DNA of 64,000 nucleotides from the NCBI GenBank assembly GCA_021792355.1, contig JAJYUV010000004.1, positions 1 to 64,000 on the forward strand, written 5' to 3'. The notes below the pieces were generated by a model. It did no database searches. It saw nothing but the letters and a program-made list of their open reading frames with translations, and was not told the DNA's origin. A program made the translations under genes and the position numbers. Of the stretch, positions 57,472 to 64,000 are shown piece after piece. Origin of the DNA: Thermoplasmata archaeon. GTDB taxonomy: Archaea; Thermoplasmatota; Thermoplasmata; Thermoplasmatales; GCA-001856825. The first letter of the stretch is position 1. The number at the start of each line of letters is the position of its first letter.

Positions 57472-59031
57472 ATGCGAACGAGGCCTAATGCTTTTTCTGG
57501 GAAGGGAGTGGTATCATCATCTAGCATCCAATCTTCTATTGCAGGGGTTAAGATATTGGAGTCGGGGGGAAACATCGTTGACGCCGCGATAGCTACCAGC
57601 GCAGCTCTTTGCGTGACTCAGAACAATTTATGCGGTCTTGGTGGAGATACTTTCGTCCTCCTAAAATTAGTAGGGAAACCAGTAATCGACTTGAATGGAA
57701 GCGGGAGAGCCTTCAAAAGCATGACGATTGAGCATTTCCTGGACAAAGGGATAACTCAGTTACCTCTAAGGGGAAAAGATGCAGTCTTGACCGTCCCCGG
57801 ACTAGTTAGGGCATGGGAGGACCTTAACAAGAAGTATGGAACTATGGAGGAGAGAGATCTTTTGAAATACGCATATGACCTCGCTAGGAACGGTTTTCCA
57901 ATAACTCAGAATTATAGTGAATCTATCCAAATGAGCTCTAAGTATCTGGAAGAATTTGAAAACTGGAAGTCAATTTTCATGAAGGATGACATCATTCCAC
58001 CGCCAGGAACAATATTCAAACAGAATGATCTGGCCGATACATTTGAGAGCCTCGTATCGGATGGATTTTCTTCCTTTTATGATGGTTATATCGGAGATAA
58101 GATTGTCAGAGGGCTAAACGAACTTGGAGTAGAGATATCCGATGAAGATTTGAGAATGCACAGATCCACTCTTCAGGATCCAGTCTCCACCAATTTCAAC
58201 GGATTCAGGATATACGAGACTGCTCCTAACAGTCAGGCTGCTACAGCAATACTCTGGCTCAATATCGTGGAATCCAAGGCGCCAAATCTGACGCTGCGGG
58301 ATATCCTAATCTCAGGTCATATTGCGTATTCGCAGCGTGACAGATTGATAGCAGATCCAGATTACCTTCCTTTGCCGGCGACATTCAGCACGAAGGAATT
58401 CGCAACTGAAGTCTCAAAAAGAAATTTGAAATTGGACTTATCGCATTTAGAATCTGAAGACAGGGGAGATACCACGTATTTCTCCATAACTGATTCAGAA
58501 GGCAACAGCGTGTCGGTCATACAGAGCAATTACATAGGCTTTGGCTCAGGAATCGTACCCAAGGGTACTGGTATCGTCATTCAGAATCGGGGAAGTTACT
58601 TCAGTTTGGATAAGAAACATCACAACTCATTAATGCCTGGAAAGAGGACCTTTCACACCCTATGCGCGGGCATGATTGAGGATGAAAACGGTTACGTTGC
58701 ATCCTTAGGGTCCATGGGAGGGGATATACAACCTCAGTTGCACATTCAATTGATGCTTGGATTGATGAAGAACAAAGACAACCCTCAGGGAGTAATTGAT
58801 GAGCCGAGATGGGCATTTCCATATACCATCTACGAAAAGCCAAATCATTTCATCGTCGAATCTGAAAAACACGCTGAAGAAATTAGAAAAATTTTCCCTG
58901 ATAGGAAAGTGAGTAATATTGGGTTTTCGTCTCTGCTTGGACACGCCCAGATTACTGCTAGACTGAATAACGGGGCAGTTGTAGGAGGAGCCGATCCAAG
59001 AGGGGATGGAGTATCTATTCCCGTAATCTGA
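57472..59031 (+). CDS. ggt: Gamma-glutamyltransferase-family protein
   Basis: The 519-aa Ntn-hydrolase has GGNIVDAAIATSAALCVTQN with the following GLGGDTFVLL, and the autocleavage site before Thr334 in GDTTYFSITDSEGNSVS, giving a new N-terminal Thr nucleophile. MGGDIQPQLHIQLMLGLM and the late GGADPRGDG match the small subunit. Gamma-glutamyltransferases act on glutathione-like peptides; archaeal members are often of unknown substrate. No signal peptide is visible, so a cytoplasmic location is inferred. Confidence 0.92.
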   Translation: MRTRPNAFSGKGVVSSSSIQSSIAGVKILESGGNIVDAAIATSAALCVTQNNLCGLGGDTFVLLKLVGKPVIDLNGSGRAFKSMTIEHFLDKGITQLPLRGKDAVLTVPGLVRAWEDLNKKYGTMEERDLLKYAYDLARNGFPITQNYSESIQMSSKYLEEFENWKSIFMKDDIIPPPGTIFKQNDLADTFESLVSDGFSSFYDGYIGDKIVRGLNELGVEISDEDLRMHRSTLQDPVSTNFNGFRIYETAPNSQAATAILWLNIVESKAPNLTLRDILISGHIAYSQRDRLIADPDYLPLPATFSTKEFATEVSKRNLKLDLSHLESEDRGDTTYFSITDSEGNSVSVIQSNYIGFGSGIVPKGTGIVIQNRGSYFSLDKKHHNSLMPGKRTFHTLCAGMIEDENGYVASLGSMGGDIQPQLHIQLMLGLMKNKDNPQGVIDEPRWAFPYTIYEKPNHFIVESEKHAEEIRKIFPDRKVSNIGFSSLLGHAQITARLNNGAVVGGADPRGDGVSIPVI

Positions 59032-59176
59032 AGAAATGTCAAGTATTTTTGATCAGGTGCGAGAGGTATCGGAACTCCCCGGAATTCTCCTCCTGAGAGA
59101 TGGACTCAGAGTCGAAAAATAATGAAATCACTTTGGCAATCCTTTTGTAAGAACATTCCAAACATCTTAGGCTTCA

Positions 59177-60301
59177 TCATTTGAGATTTCCTGATAGAAA
59201 TAGAGACATCGAATGTTCTACGACAAGGTCGGCAGGGCTTATGAGTTCACCTGTGAGTGACTTTAACCGAGACACGTTAGTTGAAACGTTTACGAGCGAT
59301 ATGATTTTGGCCTTCAGGTCTTCTCCTGGGTACAGGGAAAGGAGATAAAGGGCATTCATAATATTTCTGCTATCCTCTGAACTTCCGAGAACAATACGCT
59401 TTGATTTCCCGAGATCAAAGTGCAAAATGAGCTTATCGATGTCTTGGTCTATCTCTACAAACACATTTTTAGCATCGATCATCCCTTCTTTCGACTTTTC
59501 ATCAATGAGGACAATCACCAATTCGTCCTTTTTGACAAGCTCTTCTAAAAGTGGAACTAGTAGTGGACTAAAATCGATGAACAGAACGTAATTATCCATC
59601 ATTTTGCTTTCAATCCGCTGAATTACTCTCACCACCCTTCTTCCTCTTTCATATATCAATGGGCCAACTATAACGGTTACTGCCCCAAAAAAAGAACCTA
59701 TCCCAAGTATCGACATGGCTATGCTGAAAATCTGGGATGTTCTGGTGATAGGGAGGATATCACCAAACCCAAGAGTGGTCACGACCTCTCCCGTATAGTA
59801 GAGAGCGCGTGGGAAATCTGTTATCTTGGGACTAAATTGATTTCCCAGGAGCATAGTTCCTATGACTCCTATAAGCAGTACTATTACTATGATGACAATG
59901 GATATCGAAATCTCTGGTCTATCGAACAGCCTGGTTGGAAAGTTGTAGTACTCATATCTCCTGATAAGTGCAACGAGTGAAACCAATGATATCACCAGGA
60001 GAGGTATGGTGGTGACGGATAGGCTGATGACCGGAATGATCAGAACTACTGTTGTGACAAGAGTGAAGACCCCAATGAAGAATGAATATCTAACTCGAAC
60101 GATCATTCCCCTAAACACCACAAGTGAAATTATAAATAAGATGAACAAGGCCCCTGAGTAGCCCCGCAATATTTCGGTTGTTTGAGTCAAATGAAACGGC
60201 CTAGTGGCCAAGAACGTCGTAGTTCCAGCAACTGCTAAGACATAAAGAAGATAGAAGAGTGCAGAGGTATTTATCAGCCTTGTCTTCAGGCTCACCATCA
60301 C
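59177..60301 (-). CDS. Potassium channel-like protein with atypical RCK-like domain
   Basis: The 374-aa protein has about four N-terminal membrane helices (roughly 12-32, 47-64, 72-94, 96-114), then a two-helix pore module with helices at 133-154 and 190-215. The selectivity filter TTLGFGD (175-181) is intact, so it should conduct potassium. After it comes a cytoplasmic domain (about 220-374) with the strand-helix rhythm of an RCK/TrkA-N domain, but its first strand reads YVLFIDFSPLLVPLLEELV and lacks the usual GxGxxG dinucleotide loop. Gating must differ from classic RCK channels. It is divergent from the prpD-like gene. Confidence 0.85.
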   Translation of the reverse strand: MMVSLKTRLINTSALFYLLYVLAVAGTTTFLATRPFHLTQTTEILRGYSGALFILFIISLVVFRGMIVRVRYSFFIGVFTLVTTVVLIIPVISLSVTTIPLLVISLVSLVALIRRYEYYNFPTRLFDRPEISISIVIIVIVLLIGVIGTMLLGNQFSPKITDFPRALYYTGEVVTTLGFGDILPITRTSQIFSIAMSILGIGSFFGAVTVIVGPLIYERGRRVVRVIQRIESKMMDNYVLFIDFSPLLVPLLEELVKKDELVIVLIDEKSKEGMIDAKNVFVEIDQDIDKLILHFDLGKSKRIVLGSSEDSRNIMNALYLLSLYPGEDLKAKIISLVNVSTNVSRLKSLTGELISPADLVVEHSMSLFLSGNLK

Positions 60302-60387
60302 GAATCATCATCATGGTTATATTCATTTTCGATGAATATGGACAATCAAACCCTTTAGAAGAATGCGTCATTTAAAGAAGAATAATT

Positions 60388-60398
60388 TAGATATAAAA
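60388..60398 (+). promoter_or_regulatory. TATA-like box before the prpD-like gene
   Basis: AGATATAAAAT lies about 50 bases before the TTG start. Together with GAAGGTGAT a few bases before the start codon it implies a leadered, Shine-Dalgarno-dependent message. Confidence 0.45.
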
Positions 60399-60445
60399 TA
60401 GATAGTTGTTTAGTAGAAGAAAGCATTTCGAGTGAAGGTGATCCG

Positions 60446-61771
60446 TTGAACCTCGACGAGCAGATTTTCGAGTACAGTGAGGGAATTGACAGAATTTTAA
60501 TGGATAAAAAAACAATAGATGAGTTAAAGAAAAGGATAGTTGATTCGTTGTTCGTTTCTTATGGTGCAAGAAACTCCGATGCTGTCAAATTTTCTAAGAA
60601 AGCATTACTGCCATCATCTGGAAGGTTTAATGCACCAATTTACTTCGACTCGAGGAAGGCAGCGGTAGATATTGCAACATATCTGAACGGTTCAATGACC
60701 AGATATCTAGACTACAATGATACCTATCTCTCGAAGGAAGCACTTCACCCTTCTGATAATGTTCCACCACTTCTGACTTACGCTTACTCTATCGATGAGA
60801 TGGGATTACAGGTACTCAGAGCACTTGCTACAGCCTACCAAGTAGTTGGTGCATTTGCAGATGCTTTTTCAATAAGGGACCGGGGATGGGACCATGTCAC
60901 CTATATTTCAATATCATCGGCAGCCGGATTGGGAGTCCTGAACAAATTTGACAAGAACAAATTCATAAACACACTTAATCTTGCGATCAATAATAACATC
61001 TCCATGAGACAGACACGGGCTGGAGAACTGAGCATGTGGAAAGGTTGTACAGCAGCAAATGCGTCTCGCAACTCCGTGTTTGCGTCTCTCCTCGCAAGTG
61101 AGGGATTGACTGGGCCATCTCCAATATTCGAAGGAGAGATGGGATTCTTCAAACAGGTTACAGGCAATATAAAGGTCAATCTAGAAGATAACAGAATTCT
61201 AAGGACGATGATAAAGAACTATCCTGTCGAATACCACGCAATGAGTGCAGTGGAATCAGCCCTTTGGATTAGAAACCAGTTGAATGGTGAAGAGATAAGG
61301 AAGGTAGAGGTTGACACGTTTTCAGTGGCGCACAAGATAATAGTGAAGGATCCAGAGAAGCTTAGACCCAAAACGAAGGAGACAGCCGACCACAGTCTTC
61401 CCTACATCATAGCATACACTCTGTTGTACGGTGAACCAGGAATTGAATCTTTCGAGTCAGGATACCTAAATGATCCGTCAATCCTGAGAGTCATAGATTC
61501 TATGAGACTGGTTGTCAATGACAAGTACGACTCTATGTACCCTGACTACCTCCCCGTAAAAATCACAGTTAGAACTAAATCAGGTGAGTATGTGAGGGAA
61601 GTGACAGTTCCTAAGGGACATTTCAGGAATCCTTACAGCTGGGACGATCTAAAGGCAAAAGGATTCAGGATAATAAAGGACCAAGAAAGAGTCAATAGGA
61701 TACTTGAAGTTGGAAAGAATTTTGACAAATCCACAGCAAGGGAATTGCTTGAGACTGTGAATTTTGATTAG
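60446..61771 (+). CDS. prpD: MmgE/PrpD-family protein (2-methylcitrate dehydratase-like)
   Basis: The 441-aa protein matches MmgE/PrpD: an N-terminal helical domain with YLNGSMTRYLDYNDTYLS (family D-x-x-D region) and HPSDNVPPLLTYAYS, the middle WDHVTYISISSAAGLG and MWKGCTAANASRNSVFAS, then YPVEYHAMSAVESAL and a C-terminal ferredoxin-like lid. The family includes 2-methylcitrate dehydratase of propionate breakdown, but no citrate-synthase or lyase partner is in the window, so the substrate is not certain. Start TTG 60446 is supported by AAGGTGAT just upstream. Confidence 0.9.
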   Translation: MNLDEQIFEYSEGIDRILMDKKTIDELKKRIVDSLFVSYGARNSDAVKFSKKALLPSSGRFNAPIYFDSRKAAVDIATYLNGSMTRYLDYNDTYLSKEALHPSDNVPPLLTYAYSIDEMGLQVLRALATAYQVVGAFADAFSIRDRGWDHVTYISISSAAGLGVLNKFDKNKFINTLNLAINNNISMRQTRAGELSMWKGCTAANASRNSVFASLLASEGLTGPSPIFEGEMGFFKQVTGNIKVNLEDNRILRTMIKNYPVEYHAMSAVESALWIRNQLNGEEIRKVEVDTFSVAHKIIVKDPEKLRPKTKETADHSLPYIIAYTLLYGEPGIESFESGYLNDPSILRVIDSMRLVVNDKYDSMYPDYLPVKITVRTKSGEYVREVTVPKGHFRNPYSWDDLKAKGFRIIKDQERVNRILEVGKNFDKSTARELLETVNFD

Positions 61772-61895
61772 TGTTTCAAGTTGTAACTTTATCGCGGTTT
61801 CCTGGCATTTCTTGTTAGAAGACGCTCATAACCAAGTGTGAATCCTGAAGTAAAGGAATAAGAAAATTATATCACAACCGCAATTTCATCTTCAT

Positions 61896-62609
61896 TTGTT
61901 AGAAGAATTCACTAAATTGTTAATTATTCAAGTGATATATCTAGGAGTGAGGAAGCCAGTAGAGCACGGGAATACAACAACATCAGTGATTTTGGGTATT
62001 TCCTCTATAACACTAGCCATTATTACAAGAAGAGATGTCCTTTCTGCCATATTCTGGATTCCAATTTGGATGGGTCTATTTCTTTATGATATTCCGATTA
62101 GGAAGGTTTTTAAATCCGTTATAGACATTTTCTTGTTCCTCCTCATCCTTCTGATTTCTGTTGCAGCAATTTATCTGAACCACTTCCTGATTGCACCATA
62201 CCTAATCTTCCTTGCAACTTATGCCGGGAGAAACTATCTTTCACTCAGAAGAGTTAATTTTGTGGGTACTGCCCTGGGTATTCTAGCCTATATACTCCTA
62301 TTCGTCGTGACTATTGGTATGAATGGTTATTCTTCAGTACTACTAATCATAGCTCTCTTTTTCTATATGATTGGATCAGAATTCACGGTCAGATCGAAGT
62401 TGACAAAGAATGGGTGGTTGCTCGTTTACGATGTGTTGCCCCCGCTTCTCTTCGTTTTGAGTCCGGTATTTCTGGTTTTTTTGCTCTCGATCATAAGGAT
62501 ACCAGTGGCCTTAAAATCAAAAGGGTTAAAATTAGTAGGAATTACTGAGACGGTACTATTGCTAGCGGTCACCTTAATCGTCTCTTTATTTTATGTCCTC
62601 AAATGGTAG
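61896..62609 (+). CDS. Multi-pass membrane protein, unknown function
   Basis: The 237-aa protein has about eight hydrophobic helices covering most of its length, linked by short basic loops. It is not recognised. The start is TTG at 61896; an AT-rich AAAATTATATC centred 27 bases before it suggests a leaderless message beginning at a UUG codon, which is uncommon. It stands alone, convergent with the downstream orphan gene. Confidence 0.7.
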   Translation: MLEEFTKLLIIQVIYLGVRKPVEHGNTTTSVILGISSITLAIITRRDVLSAIFWIPIWMGLFLYDIPIRKVFKSVIDIFLFLLILLISVAAIYLNHFLIAPYLIFLATYAGRNYLSLRRVNFVGTALGILAYILLFVVTIGMNGYSSVLLIIALFFYMIGSEFTVRSKLTKNGWLLVYDVLPPLLFVLSPVFLVFLLSIIRIPVALKSKGLKLVGITETVLLLAVTLIVSLFYVLKW

Positions 62610-62662
62610 AAAAATAGACTAAACTAGCTAAGGAGGAAAAAATAACTGAAGTTTTAAAGTTT

Positions 62663-63106
62663 CTAATGTTTCTTTGTGGTGGACTTCTGATGTTCCTGCT
62701 TAAACTTCCAGTCAAGGTTAGGTCGCCACACTTCCTTTCGCCACTGTTTTTGTCTGTTCGCGAGCCAGACAGCGTTTTCCCATAATGACTCGTCCATTTC
62801 CTTCCTCATTCCCGAAACGATCTTTTCTAGTCTTGGCCATATGAATCCGATACCACTCATATCAAAGTAGAGGTCTTCGCTAAGAAGTCCCTGGGAAACT
62901 AAGACTCCTGCCAGTTCAAAAGATGAAATTATTCTGCTGAAGTGATTTTCACCAGCACTGCCATTCGGATACTTCTTTTGAAATTCTTTATAGTCCTTTG
63001 CTGAAAACCCTTTTGAGAACCAGTTCATTGCTTCTACCATTTGGGGGGTGTCTGTGAACTGCATCAGTTTCAATAGCAGGTCAGCGTCTTCCTTTGTCGT
63101 TTTCAT
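62663..63106 (-). CDS. Orphan soluble protein with strong Shine-Dalgarno
   Basis: The 147-aa helical, charged protein is not firmly recognised. It is rich in aromatic and charged residues, with FELAGVLVSQGLLSEDLYFD in the middle and WENAVWLANRQKQWRKEVW near the end, a pattern loosely like the DUF4760 type, but that is a weak guess. The ATG at 63106 (not the GTG one codon earlier) is preceded, on the minus strand, by AAGGAGGT with a 10-base spacer, a near-perfect match to the 16S tail at the start of this window. A TATA-like element (about 63183-63192) and a palindrome farther upstream suggest a regulated, leadered gene. Confidence 0.7.
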   Translation of the reverse strand: MKTTKEDADLLLKLMQFTDTPQMVEAMNWFSKGFSAKDYKEFQKKYPNGSAGENHFSRIISSFELAGVLVSQGLLSEDLYFDMSGIGFIWPRLEKIVSGMRKEMDESLWENAVWLANRQKQWRKEVWRPNLDWKFKQEHQKSTTKKH

Positions 63107-63116
63107 CACTGGATCA

Positions 63117-63124
63117 ACCTCCTT
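63117..63124 (-). promoter_or_regulatory. Strong Shine-Dalgarno of the orphan gene
   Basis: AAGGAGGT on the minus strand sits 10 bases before the ATG at 63106. Its core complements the CCTCCT at the 16S 3' end (81-86). It decides the ATG over the adjoining GTG. Confidence 0.7.
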
Positions 63125-63267
63125 GAGTCTCTATCCGAAGCGGGTCGGAAATAATGGTCATTTTGCATAAATCCATTGCTTTAATCCCTATAAAAAATTT
63201 GTGGGGATACCATCGCTAAAATATAGCGTTTTGATCAACAAAACTTTGTTAAGAAGCAAGTGAATTA

Positions 63268-63285
63268 ATTTCAAACATTTGAAAT
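63268..63285. repeat. Perfect 18-base palindrome (8-base arms), possible operator
   Basis: ATTTCAAA-CA-TTTGAAAT is a perfect inverted repeat with a two-base centre. The size and symmetry suit a dimeric helix-turn-helix regulator. It lies about 160 bases upstream of the orphan gene and about 80 bases beyond its likely TATA element; etfA ends some 300 bases to the right. Confidence 0.5.
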
Positions 63286-63591
63286 CAGTTTAAGCTACCT
63301 GTTAAGGGAATATTTGTTCTATTTTCTCCTGAACAAAGGTTCACCACTTAAAGCATACAACAGCGCTCGAGAGTGCAAGTGATCTTATTTAGTAGACCCC
63401 GCCAATCAGATCTATGGGTACGTATTTTTTTTAGCAGGAAGTATCTAACTACTGCAGAAGGGACGGATCAGGGGTACATCTTCCAAACGGGTATCGTATC
63501 CAATCGTGTCGATTTAGAAACGTAAACTGCAAGAAATTACTCCCCTCATGGAGAAATGGCAAAAGAATGCTCAATTTTGAATTGAATCCCT

Positions 63592-64000
63592 CTAGGAAGA
63601 AGCGGTCCGTTCAAGGTGCGATATCATTCCGTCAAGGAATTTATTCGCGTCCATAATTATACCGTAGTCAGAAAAATTGAAGATCGGAGCCTTAGGATCA
63701 ATGTTAACTGCAATTATTTTCTTGCAGTACCTCAGGCCAACGACATGGTTGGTCGTACCGGATACCCCTATCGCTATGTAGACTTCAGGTGATATAGAAT
63801 AGCCAGTTAGTCCTATCTGCTGTTGCCTGGGGATAAGTCCCATATCAACTACGGGTCTCGATGCTCCTACTGAGGAGGATGTGAGATCGGCAAGTCTCAA
63901 TACCTTATCAATCACGCCCTTCTCAGATGCTCCTCTTCCAACTCCAAGCACGATCCTGCTAGAACGAAGAGGACGGAATGATTCTGGAACCTTAGAAAAA
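63592..64000 (-). CDS. etfA: Electron transfer flavoprotein alpha subunit, C-terminal part (runs off the window)
   Basis: The minus-strand frame is open from its stop at 63592 to the window edge, so the N terminus lies outside. The FAD-binding C-terminal domain is diagnostic: IVLGVGRGASEKG, LTSSSVGASRPVVDMGLIPR, RQQQIGLTGYSISPEVYIAI, GVSGTTNHVVGL, and IIAVNIDPKAPIFNFSDYGI. With the beta subunit it passes electrons from dehydrogenases to the quinone pool. The beta subunit and ETF-quinone oxidoreductase would be beyond the right edge, if linked. Confidence 0.92.
   Translation of the reverse strand, partial: FSKVPESFRPLRSSRIVLGVGRGASEKGVIDKVLRLADLTSSSVGASRPVVDMGLIPRQQQIGLTGYSISPEVYIAIGVSGTTNHVVGLRYCKKIIAVNIDPKAPIFNFSDYGIIMDANKFLDGMISHLERTASS

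Larger units (their letters stand above)
63107..63591. other. Long intergenic region with inverted repeats
   Basis: No supported gene lies between the orphan gene and etfA. Besides the Shine-Dalgarno and a TATA-like TTTTTTATAGGG (minus strand, about 63183-63195), there is CGCTA-AATA-TAGCG-type pairing at 63214-63228 and a perfect palindrome at 63268-63285. A plus-strand T run lies at about 63425-63432. Confidence 0.5.

Overview
This window is a piece of an archaeal chromosome, most likely from the Thermoplasmatales or a close relative. The evidence is an archaeal gene set (PolD small subunit, RadA, Hel308, GatDE, H/B/A'/A'' RNA polymerase, deoxyhypusine synthase, Pelota, DTD2, archaeal Elp3), a 16S rRNA 3' end that is not followed by tRNA or 23S rRNA, a fused gamma-alpha 2-oxoacid:ferredoxin oxidoreductase, and a cell-surface protein made of repeated 'ESGLP' beta domains. 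The order-level placement is inference; I cannot name a species. Many genes have an AT-rich TATA-like box about 25 bases before the start codon, which suggests leaderless mRNAs. A few have strong Shine-Dalgarno sites.

Layout. 1-86: 16S rRNA 3' end. 87-2190: an accessory stretch with a stem-loop-rich non-coding region, a secreted GH12-type glucanase-like gene with an unclear start, and a decayed gene for a membrane-anchored protein. 2194-8349: glycolysis and information processing (gap, radA, pcm, PolD DP1, DUF99, and an aIF1A-rio1-pno1 operon). 8496-10748: seven-repeat surface protein. 10910-15860: GNAT plus alpha/alpha-toroid pair, elp3, a small membrane protein with a double winged-helix regulator, and an exported protein. 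15914-19193: compact minus-strand operon (RAM domain, membrane protein, GMP synthase subunit, PIN-ATPase-KH). 19382-23053: KorAB and endonuclease IV. 23530-31339: Hel308, SerRS, an orphan, a YbaK-like deacylase, GatE and GatD. 31702-37772: NadM, RpoL, PAC2-like protein, LOG-like protein, GlyA, hexuloisomerase, TyrRS and deoxyhypusine synthase. 37776-41777: DTD2, phosphoribosyltransferase, carbamate kinase, alpha/beta hydrolase and Ogg. 41923-45285: overlapping plus-strand operon wHTH-DUF373-MptE-Mut7C-Pelota. 45268-46385: a ubiquitin-like SAMP and a BtuF-like protein. 46679-55426: RNA polymerase operon rpoH-B-A1-A2-rpl30e-nusA. 55464-64000: DUF167, MtaB, gamma-glutamyltransferase, a potassium channel with an atypical RCK region, a PrpD-like protein, membrane and orphan proteins, and the end of etfA.

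Most of the window is core metabolism, translation quality control and DNA repair. No insertion sequence, CRISPR array, prophage or tRNA gene was found. The least explained material is the structured RNA-like stretch after 16S rRNA, the degraded secreted or membrane genes next to it, the GNAT-toroid pair, the repeat surface protein, the extended RpoA'' subunit, and a perfect 18-bp palindrome upstream of an orphan gene near the right end.
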